Source of the DNA: Planctomycetales bacterium
GTDB taxonomy: Bacteria; Planctomycetota; Planctomycetia; Pirellulales; Thermoguttaceae
NCBI GenBank assembly: GCA_007119795.1
Contig: SKOZ01000032.1
Location: 1-44,170, forward strand
Direction of reading: 5' to 3'
DNA: 44,170 nucleotides
Below the pieces are notes generated by a model. That model was not told the DNA's origin and did not search any database. It saw nothing but the letters and a program-made list of their open reading frames with translations. Below, in pieces: positions 33,748 through 40,306 of the stretch. Every line of letters starts with the position of its first letter. Within the stretch, counting starts at the first letter, position 1. The translations under genes and the position numbers were made by a program.

Positions 33748-34479
33748 TCAGTCGAACTCGTCCCAGGTGGTGCGGAGGATCTCGCGCTGCCAGCCCTCTT
33801 CGTGAACGGGCCAGGCGGCGAGTCGCCGGTCGGCCTCGACGAGCCGTTGCGGGAGGTTGGTGATGCCGGCCCGCCGCCGACACTCCCACTCCCCCGGCGA
33901 TGGAGGGGGGAAGCGGCCGGGGCGATTGGCCAGGCGGCAGGTGATCCGGCCCTGGTCGAAGATGGTCAGCAGGGCGGGCACTGCCAGTTCCAGGAGCCGC
34001 CGCGCGATCAGCTCGTGGCTTGCCGTGTGGTAGCGGCGTTTCAGCTCGAAGAGGTCTTCCGCGGACTCGCCGGCGTGGGCGGAAAACCAGGGCTCCGGGA
34101 GGAGGAGGCGGGCGGCGAAGCGGCTGGCGAGGGCCTCGCGGGCGTTCGGCGGGGCCTCGCGGGGATCGACGGCCAGTGTGGCGAAGACCCGCGCGGCCAC
34201 CGCCTCGCCGATCTCGTGGGCCACGGCCCACTGCCGCCGCTCGGGGCGGGGATCGGGGCGCACGAGAATCGCGGCCCGCGGCTGCCGCGGCGTGCCCGCC
34301 AGACGCACGAAGCGGCCCCGCCCGCCCTGGGAAGCGTCCGTGGCCACCGCAATCCCCAGGCACCGGGCCACGACCAGGGCGTCGACTGGAGGGGCGGCGA
34401 CACCGCTGCGCAGAAGCACTTCGGCCACCACGGCATCGAGCGCGGCGAGGAAGTCCTCGTGGGGAATCTCCAGGAGCAT
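33748..34479 (-). CDS. ImmA/IrrE-like metallopeptidase with HEIGE motif
   Basis: 243 residues. The central helix reads QWAVAHEIGEAVAARVF (His88, Glu89, Glu92) followed by AREALASRFAARLLLPEPWF, the arrangement of COG2856 (ImmA/IrrE) peptidases, where the consensus is HELGH and the downstream ASxFAxxLLxP is highly characteristic. Here the second zinc histidine is replaced by Glu92, which might still bind metal or mark an inactive or altered site. ImmA cleaves phage repressors and IrrE/PprI cleaves DdrO in the DNA-damage response. No HTH repressor gene is adjacent. The ATG at 34479 is preceded by GAGG seven bases upstream. A palindrome 94 bases upstream (34573-34588) may regulate it. Confidence 0.8.
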   Translation of the reverse strand: MLLEIPHEDFLAALDAVVAEVLLRSGVAAPPVDALVVARCLGIAVATDASQGGRGRFVRLAGTPRQPRAAILVRPDPRPERRQWAVAHEIGEAVAARVFATLAVDPREAPPNAREALASRFAARLLLPEPWFSAHAGESAEDLFELKRRYHTASHELIARRLLELAVPALLTIFDQGRITCRLANRPGRFPPPSPGEWECRRRAGITNLPQRLVEADRRLAAWPVHEEGWQREILRTTWDEFD

Positions 34480-34572
34480 GAAGGGACCTCGATTCGCACG
34501 CGGGGTAGGCGGCAGCGGCTCGCTGCGCCGCGGCCCTACTGGGATGGGGCCGCTCGACAGCGCGCCGGGATA

Positions 34573-34588
34573 GTGTACTTATGTACAC
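34573..34588. promoter_or_regulatory. Perfect palindrome GTGTAC-N4-GTACAC, candidate operator
   Basis: GTGTACTTATGTACAC, extended outward by imperfect TAG/CTA pairing, lies in the upstream region of the ImmA-like gene. The symmetric six-base arms with a four-base AT spacer look like the binding site of a dimeric repressor. It resembles, but does not match, the cyanobacterial LexA consensus. Confidence 0.45.
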
Positions 34589-35059
34589 GCTACCCCGTGA
34601 GAGGCCCTTTGGCAAGGCAGGGACGGGACGCGTTCGGCCGCCGCGCAGCGACCTTGACATGGTCGCGGCGACACCGCAATCCCGTGAGAAAGTGAAGGCG
34701 AGAAGGAGGCAGGACCCGCCACAAGGTCGTCCGGGGCGAACATCGGCCTTCGCGGAGACCTTCGCCGGTCGTGGTCCGGCCGCCACGCCGTGTTGCCGAT
34801 TTTCGACGCCGTGCCCGCCGCCGTGGTACGCGCCGCGCGCCCGGGCGGGGTGCCCCGGCTTCGCTCCCAGCACGCACCTGCCGGGCGCACCGGTCGCCGC
34901 AACCCGCGCATGGCCGCTATGCGTGCCACCGCGGCACGCCGCATGCTTCTCTCTTCGCTCGGAGCGTCCTCGTGGGCCGCCGCCGGGCGGAAGCCGCGGG
35001 TATGCCCTCTCTATGTCTGGCCTTGGCGATAACGACGATCCCGAGAGGAGCCGCGCGCG

Positions 35060-35479
35060 ATGCTCAACCTGTCCGGCCGTCCCCCCATCGTCCTCGCTGC
35101 TCTGCTCATTTCGATGGGGTACCTGTTCCCCGCTCCCGCCGCCACGGCCGCGCCGGCAGCCGTCCGGGGGCACCTTCCTCGGCGGGGTGCTCACTGGCCG
35201 GTAACTTGCCGGACCACACCACGCTGGGCGAGGATTCGGCCGCGGTACGTTCCGGTGTGCACTTCGGACTCCGGCCACGTGGCGGTGGTTGCCTGTGCCG
35301 GGGGGACATCGCAGATCGAGGCCTCCAGCCACGCGTCACCGGTAGACCTAAGTGTCTACGAACCTGCCGAGGAGGGGCCGCAACCGACGCCCGCTCCGAT
35401 CCGCGGACCTACCCCAAAAAGGGAGACTGACCCCCCAGTGCTTCGCCTGGAGACGATCTGGCTCCCGGAAGAAAATTGA
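35060..35479 (+). CDS. Possible short secreted protein, doubtful
   Basis: 139 codons opening with a plausible signal peptide (PPIVLAALLISMGYLFPAPA, followed by an Ala-rich cleavage region) and a fair ribosome binding site (GAGAGGAG, 9 bases before the ATG). The mature part is short, Pro/Arg/Thr-rich and unlike any family I know, and its tail runs through the repeat-like motif at 35416-35434. It may be the 5' remnant of a secreted protein gene broken by a rearrangement, or chance. Confidence 0.3.
   Translation: MLNLSGRPPIVLAALLISMGYLFPAPAATAAPAAVRGHLPRRGAHWPVTCRTTPRWARIRPRYVPVCTSDSGHVAVVACAGGTSQIEASSHASPVDLSVYEPAEEGPQPTPAPIRGPTPKRETDPPVLRLETIWLPEEN
35416..35434 (+). repeat. REP-like motif AAAAAGGGAGACTGACCCC
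   Basis: A short GGG/CCC hairpin preceded by an A-run. Its design (A-run, then a small interrupted palindrome) is like the ends of the transposon remnant at 13053-13489. I believe this sequence is recurrent in planctomycete and related genomes, but this could not be verified here; only one copy was noticed in the window. Confidence 0.35.
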
Positions 35480-35620
35480 TGCCGCTGTACCGCCCGCCAG
35501 GGTTCCCTGCCGCGAGTGGCCGCCGCCGACGGCGGGGAGGGGGTTCACGGCGCCAAGCTTTGCCGCCATACTCAGGGGCTACGCAGCCCGAACCCCCTCT
35601 TGTTGCGGAAGAGGCGCTCC

Positions 35621-37084
35621 ATGCGAAACACCCAAGCGACCCAGCTCCTTTTCGACCAGTCGTGCCCCGGGCGGCGGTCGGTGCGGATGCCCCCATGCGA
35701 CGTCCCGGACGGGCCCTTGGAAGACCTCCTTCCCCCAGCCGCGCTGGCTGCTGCGCCGCCGCCGCTGCCCGAGACCGCCGAACCCGACCTGGTGCGACAC
35801 TTCGTCAACCTCTCGACGCTTAACATGGGCGTCGATACGCACTTCTATCCCTTGGGCTCTTGTACGATGAAGTACAACCCCAAGCGGAACGAGCAGCTTG
35901 CCGGTCTGCCCGGGTTTACCGGGCTGCATCCCTACCAGGACGAAGAGACGCTCCAGGGGATCCTGGCGTTGCTCCACTCGGCCCAGGAGATGCTCGGCGA
36001 GATCGCCGGTCTGCCGGCCGTCTCCCTGCAGCCGGCCGCCGGGGCCCACGGCGAGATGACGGCCCTCCTCGTCGCCGCGGCCCATTTCCGCTCTTTGGGC
36101 GAGAAGCGGAGCGTGGTCCTCATCCCCGACGGCGCGCACGGGACGAATCCCGCCAGCGCCGCCGTGGCCGGCTTCCGCACCGTCGAGGTGAAGAGTACGG
36201 ATGCGGGGCTGGTCGACCTGGCGGTGCTGGCCGAACGGCTCGACGCGCAGACGGCGGTGTTCATGATCACCAACCCCAACACCTTGGGGCTCTTCGACGG
36301 CCAGATCGCGGAGATCGCCCGCATGGTCCACGAGGTGGGCGGGCTGGTGTACCTTGACGGCGCCAACATGAACGCCATCCTGGGCGTGGCGCGGCCCGGG
36401 GATTTCGGGGCCGACATGATGCACTTCAATCCCCACAAGACCTTCAGCGGCCCCCACGGCGGCGGCGGTCCCGGTGCCGGCCCCATCGCGGTGAGCGGGG
36501 CCCTGGAGCCTTTTCTCCCTGCACCGGTGGTGGTCCGCGACGGCGAGCGGTATCGGCTCGATAACGACCGGCCCCGGTCCATCGGCCGCGTGCGGAGCCA
36601 TTTCGGCAACACGGGAGTTTTGCTGCGGATGTACTGCTACCTCCGCACCCACGGCCCGGACGGCCTGCGCCGCGTGGCCGAGAACGCCGTGCTCAATGCC
36701 AACTACCTGCGGCACTGCGTCCGCGACCTCCTCGACGTGCCCCACGGCGAGCGGTGCATGCACGAGTTCGTGGCCTCGGCCGCGCGGCTGAAGCGGGAGC
36801 GGGGGATCACCGCCATGGACGTTGCCAAGCGGCTCCTGGACTACGGCTTCCACGCCCCCACGGTCTACTTCCCGCTGATCGTCGCCGAAGCGCTCATGAT
36901 CGAACCCACGGAGACGGAGAGCAAGACCACGCTCGACGCCTTCGCCGCGGCCCTGCGGGCCATCGCCGAGGAGCCGCGGGAGACCGTCCAGCAGGCACCG
37001 CAGAGCACACCCGTCTGCCGTCCCGACGAGGTCCAGGCCGCCCGCAAACCGGTCTTCAAGTGGACGGCGGCTGCCGAATCTTGA
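35621..37084 (+). CDS. gcvPB: Glycine dehydrogenase (decarboxylating) subunit 2
   Basis: 487 residues, the usual length of the C-terminal half of a split P-protein. With GcvPA it decarboxylates glycine and passes aminomethyl to lipoyl-GcvH. Visible signatures: FVNLSTLNMGVDTHFYPLGS, CTMKYNPKRNE, LQPAAGAHGEMTALL, HGTNPASAAVAGF, and the pyridoxal phosphate lysine Lys273 in HFNPHKTFSGPHGGGGPGAG. The ATG at 35621 precedes the conserved Q-LLFDQS N-terminus and has AGAGG six bases before it. The usual neighbours gcvPA, gcvH and gcvT are not in the window; the upstream kilobase is gene-poor. mutY follows 38 bases downstream and is likely co-transcribed. Confidence 0.95.
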   Translation: MRNTQATQLLFDQSCPGRRSVRMPPCDVPDGPLEDLLPPAALAAAPPPLPETAEPDLVRHFVNLSTLNMGVDTHFYPLGSCTMKYNPKRNEQLAGLPGFTGLHPYQDEETLQGILALLHSAQEMLGEIAGLPAVSLQPAAGAHGEMTALLVAAAHFRSLGEKRSVVLIPDGAHGTNPASAAVAGFRTVEVKSTDAGLVDLAVLAERLDAQTAVFMITNPNTLGLFDGQIAEIARMVHEVGGLVYLDGANMNAILGVARPGDFGADMMHFNPHKTFSGPHGGGGPGAGPIAVSGALEPFLPAPVVVRDGERYRLDNDRPRSIGRVRSHFGNTGVLLRMYCYLRTHGPDGLRRVAENAVLNANYLRHCVRDLLDVPHGERCMHEFVASAARLKRERGITAMDVAKRLLDYGFHAPTVYFPLIVAEALMIEPTETESKTTLDAFAAALRAIAEEPRETVQQAPQSTPVCRPDEVQAARKPVFKWTAAAES

Positions 37085-37122
37085 GCGCACCGACGCCGCC
37101 GGCGCGCCTTGGGCCAGCGACG

Positions 37123-38241
37123 ATGCCCGACTCGCCCAACCTTCCTCCCGCCGAACTTCCCCCTCCCGCGGCCGATCCCCGCTGGCGTCGGGCGGTCCGC
37201 CGCCGGCTGGCCGCCTGGTACGCCACCCACGCCCGCGACCTCCCCTGGCGCCGCAGCCGCGACCCCTACCGCGTCTGGCTCAGCGAGACGATGCTCCAAC
37301 AGACGCAGGTGGCCACGGTGGAAGGCTACTTCGCCCGTTTCCTCGAACGCTTTCCCGATATTGCGGCGCTGGCTTCGGCGAAGGAAGAGGATGTGCTGCG
37401 GGTGTGGGAGGGACTGGGCTATTACCGCCGCGCCCGCCAATTGCACGCCGCCGCGCGGCTCCTCGTCGACGAGTACCATGGGGCGTTTCCCCGGACGGTG
37501 GAAGGCTGGCGGCGGCTGCCGGGCGTGGGGCGGTACACGGCCGGAGCGGTGGTCTCGATCGCCTTTGCTCGTCCAGCCCCCATTCTCGAAGCCAACACGG
37601 CCCGGCTCTTCAGCCGCCTGGTCGCCTTCGAAGGCGAGACTTCGTCGGCGGACGGTGAGCGCCTCCTCTGGTCGCTGGCTGCGGCCCTCGTGCCGCGCAA
37701 GGAACCCGGGGTGTTCAACCAGGCCGCCATGGAGCTGGGAGGCCAGGTCTGCCGTAGCCGGCTCCCCCAATGTGTGGACTGTCCCCTCGAGGATCTCTGC
37801 GCAGCGCGGCGGCGGGGACGGACCGAGACCATCCCCCGCCCCAAGCGCCGGCCGGCCATCGAGCAGCGCTACGAAGCGGCTCTTCTCGTTCGCCGGCAGG
37901 GACGCGTGCTCCTCGTCCGAATTCCCGAGGGCCGCCGCTGGGCGGGACTCTGGGACTTCCCCCGCTTCCAGCTCGCCGGCCGTGCGGCCGAAGATCCCGC
38001 GGCGGCGCTGGCTGCCGAGATCGAGGCCCTCAACGGGATGGCCGTCCGCGTCGAGGGCCACCTCCTCCGCCTCCGGCACGCCGTGACTCGCTACCGCATC
38101 ACGCTCGACTGCTTCGCCGCGAAGTTTCTCGGCAACGGCGGCACACCCGCCGCTGCCCCCGAGGTCCGCTGGATCCGCCCGGCCGAGCTGGACCGCTACC
38201 CCCTGAGCACCACCGGCCGCCGGCTGGCACGCCTCGTCTGA
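37123..38241 (+). CDS. mutY: A/G-specific adenine glycosylase MutY
   Basis: 372 residues. MutY removes adenine paired with 8-oxoguanine. The glycosylase domain shows the catalytic glutamate Glu55 in LSETMLQQTQV, the helix-hairpin-helix LPGVGRYTAGAVVSIAF, and an iron-sulfur site with C-x6-C-x2-C-x5-C spacing (CRSRLPQCVDCPLEDLC). The C-terminal NUDIX-like domain that reads 8-oxoG begins near residue 245 (YEAALLVRRQGRVLLVRIPE). The catalytic aspartate (Asp138 in E. coli, ILDGN) is replaced by Glu156 (ILEAN). The ATG at 37123 is preferred; an in-frame TTG at 37081 overlapping the gcvPB stop would add 14 residues. It converges with the beta-helix gene, 14 bases between stops. Confidence 0.93.
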   Translation: MPDSPNLPPAELPPPAADPRWRRAVRRRLAAWYATHARDLPWRRSRDPYRVWLSETMLQQTQVATVEGYFARFLERFPDIAALASAKEEDVLRVWEGLGYYRRARQLHAAARLLVDEYHGAFPRTVEGWRRLPGVGRYTAGAVVSIAFARPAPILEANTARLFSRLVAFEGETSSADGERLLWSLAAALVPRKEPGVFNQAAMELGGQVCRSRLPQCVDCPLEDLCAARRRGRTETIPRPKRRPAIEQRYEAALLVRRQGRVLLVRIPEGRRWAGLWDFPRFQLAGRAAEDPAAALAAEIEALNGMAVRVEGHLLRLRHAVTRYRITLDCFAAKFLGNGGTPAAAPEVRWIRPAELDRYPLSTTGRRLARLV

Positions 38242-38255
38242 GACGTTCGGCCCCT

Positions 38256-40178
38256 TCACTCCTCCCAGAACATCAGCGCCCCGACCGGACCGCCGCCGGG
38301 GCGGAGCGTGCGGGCGGGGCTCTCAGGTCTCAGGCGGAAATCGCCCCCCTCGGCGTCGACGAACTGCGGCTCGGCGAAGCGGGAGTGGGCGTCGAGCCCG
38401 GTAACCTCTCGGTACGCGTCGAATTCGCCGATTCGCTCCCGGAACCACCAGGCCGCGATCCCCGTCTCGCTGTACCAGAGGTTGAAATCGATCTCGGGCA
38501 GCACTTCCCATCCGCTCGAGTATCGGCTCCCCCAGTGGGTGGCGCCGTAGAAGATGTTGTACTTGATTTCGATGCCCGACGTCTCGGCAGTGTTCGTGTA
38601 GAACATCAGGTGGCTGCCGTTCCTGTCCGGCCGCTGCGCGTGGGCCCACCCGCCGCCCGCGTTGACGCAGGTGTTGTTGACGAAGCGGATGTTCCGCGTG
38701 ACGGCCGACTCGGGGTTGTTCCAGTATTCGAAAGAGTACTCGGCGTTGCGGATGAAGTTGTTGCGGTACGTGATGTTGACCTGCTTCGAATCGGGCCCGC
38801 GGCCCTGGTTGGTCAGCGCCGCGTCGTACACTTCCCAGATCCGGCAGCCCTCGACGAGGTGGTCGCTGGCGGCGTTCCAGAACTCGATGGCGTTTCCGTA
38901 CCGCACGGGCGTCCCGTCGGGCCGGGTGTGCTGGTGGGCCCCGCCGATGTAGCCAAGATCGCAGTTGCGGATCACCAGGCTGCGGGTGTTGCTGCCGCCG
39001 AAGCCGTGCGCGGCGCCGTACATCACGGCCAGCCCGTCGTAGACCACGTGTTGGGCACCGGTCTGGTTGACGACGTGCCGGCCCATGGCCAGCTCGATGC
39101 TCCCGTGCCGCTCCGGCGGTGCGACTTCCGAATAGAGATAGACGCGCTGGGAGGCGCCGTCGTAGAAGAAGTCGTAGGGCCTGACGAGGTCGTCGATCGA
39201 CCACTTCTTCCACCCGCAGACCGTGCCGCCGTCGAAGATGATGTTTCCCACGTCGGCATCGAGCGGGTCGGCGATGTTCGGCGTGGCGGCGTGCAGCGCT
39301 TGGGGCTGAAACTCGAACGTCGTGCCGGCGGGGAGCCTCCCGCCCAGGCTGAGGTGGAGCCGGCCGTCTTCGGAAGACCGCGAGGCTCGGAGGGCCACTT
39401 CGAAGCTCTTCCATTCCGCGCCCACGGCGTGCTCGGCCGGCCCGGAGCGGGCGAACGCCGTCCAGGGGGCCGCGCCGCGGAGGATCGCCACACCGGGGAA
39501 CTGGAAGGGCGTGCTGCTGCGGGCGCGAAAGGAAAGGACCAGCCAGGCCCCCTCTTCGATCTCCACCGCCGGGCCCCAGAGCTGCACGTGATTCGACGCC
39601 GACCCGCTGCCCGCCGAGGCGACCCGGAGGATCGTTCCGTCGGGGGCCTCGGCGTGCTCCAGCTCCACGCGGGCTCCCGCCTCCTGGTGGTGCCGCCACC
39701 GGCTGTCGCGCAGGTCCAGCAACCGCTCGTCCCGCCGGTATTCCATCGGCAGGGTGGCCCAGAGGTTCTCGCCGACCTGCACCCAGTCCTCCCGCCGGTT
39801 GCGGGGCAGCGAGCCGAGGATCCGCGGCTTCGGCCCCTCACCATAGGATGTGTAGGTGACCGGCGCGCCCTCCTCACCGCTCGCCGGGATCAGGGAGCCG
39901 CGCCAGAGCCCCCCTTTTCGGAAGCGCACCGTATCGCCCGGCTGCAACGCGGCCGCGTTGACCCGCTCCAGGCTGCGCCAGGCGCGGTCCGGCGATCGCC
40001 CGTCGTTGCCGTCCCGCCCCGCTTCGGAATCGACGTAGAAGGTGCGGCCGCTGCTCGTCGCGGCCGCCGCCTCGCTCGCGTCGGGGCGCGCTTCCCACGA
40101 GAGGAGCAAGAGGCAAAGCGGTACGCCGATCGCGCGCCACCCTACGTTCCACGTGCGGTCCATGGTGATAATCTTCAT
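38256..40178 (-). CDS. Secreted right-handed parallel beta-helix protein
   Basis: 640 residues from the ATG at 40178 (an ATG at 40163 is nearly as good). An N-terminal signal peptide (GWRAIGVPLCLLLLSWEARP) is followed by FYVDSEAGRDGNDGRSPDRA, the opening typical of secreted beta-helix proteins, then GDTVRFRKGG. A beta-sandwich-like region resembling a carbohydrate-binding module lies at about 170-290, and the repetitive coils of the helix at about 330-600 include VVYDGLAV, LVIRNCDLGYIGG, LVEGCRIWEVYDA and YRNNFIRNAEYSFEYW. Such proteins are often polysaccharide lyases or hydrolases; no catalytic residues could be assigned. It is 128 bases downstream of the HzsA-related gene on the same strand, so the two may form an operon. 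Confidence 0.82.
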   Translation of the reverse strand: MKIITMDRTWNVGWRAIGVPLCLLLLSWEARPDASEAAAATSSGRTFYVDSEAGRDGNDGRSPDRAWRSLERVNAAALQPGDTVRFRKGGLWRGSLIPASGEEGAPVTYTSYGEGPKPRILGSLPRNRREDWVQVGENLWATLPMEYRRDERLLDLRDSRWRHHQEAGARVELEHAEAPDGTILRVASAGSGSASNHVQLWGPAVEIEEGAWLVLSFRARSSTPFQFPGVAILRGAAPWTAFARSGPAEHAVGAEWKSFEVALRASRSSEDGRLHLSLGGRLPAGTTFEFQPQALHAATPNIADPLDADVGNIIFDGGTVCGWKKWSIDDLVRPYDFFYDGASQRVYLYSEVAPPERHGSIELAMGRHVVNQTGAQHVVYDGLAVMYGAAHGFGGSNTRSLVIRNCDLGYIGGAHQHTRPDGTPVRYGNAIEFWNAASDHLVEGCRIWEVYDAALTNQGRGPDSKQVNITYRNNFIRNAEYSFEYWNNPESAVTRNIRFVNNTCVNAGGGWAHAQRPDRNGSHLMFYTNTAETSGIEIKYNIFYGATHWGSRYSSGWEVLPEIDFNLWYSETGIAAWWFRERIGEFDAYREVTGLDAHSRFAEPQFVDAEGGDFRLRPESPARTLRPGGGPVGALMFWEE

Positions 40179-40306
40179 GCTGACGGGGTTCCCTGAAAGA
40201 TGGTGCACGGCGGAGGCGCGTTCGCCTGCCGGGGGCGCGCCGACAGGGTCGCACGACCGGTTCCCGGCGACGCCGGCCGGTAAGATCGCCGGCTCCCCTA
40301 CGGCGA

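Larger units (their letters stand above)
34480..35620. other. Gene-poor region of about 1.1 kb
   Basis: No recognisable conserved gene. It holds the palindrome at 34573-34588, a possible short secreted protein (35060-35479), an inverted repeat GTAGAC-N6-GTCTAC (35342-35359) and a repeat-like motif (35416-35434). Long frames on either strand here are arginine/proline-rich and look non-coding. The region may be a decayed insertion or a remnant of lost genes upstream of gcvPB. Confidence 0.45.

Noticed and set aside
34573..34588. A true LexA box of cyanobacterial type (RGTACNNNDGTWCB)
   Set aside because: The bases flanking the GTAC cores do not fit the consensus and no lexA or SOS gene is nearby; kept only as an unassigned palindrome.
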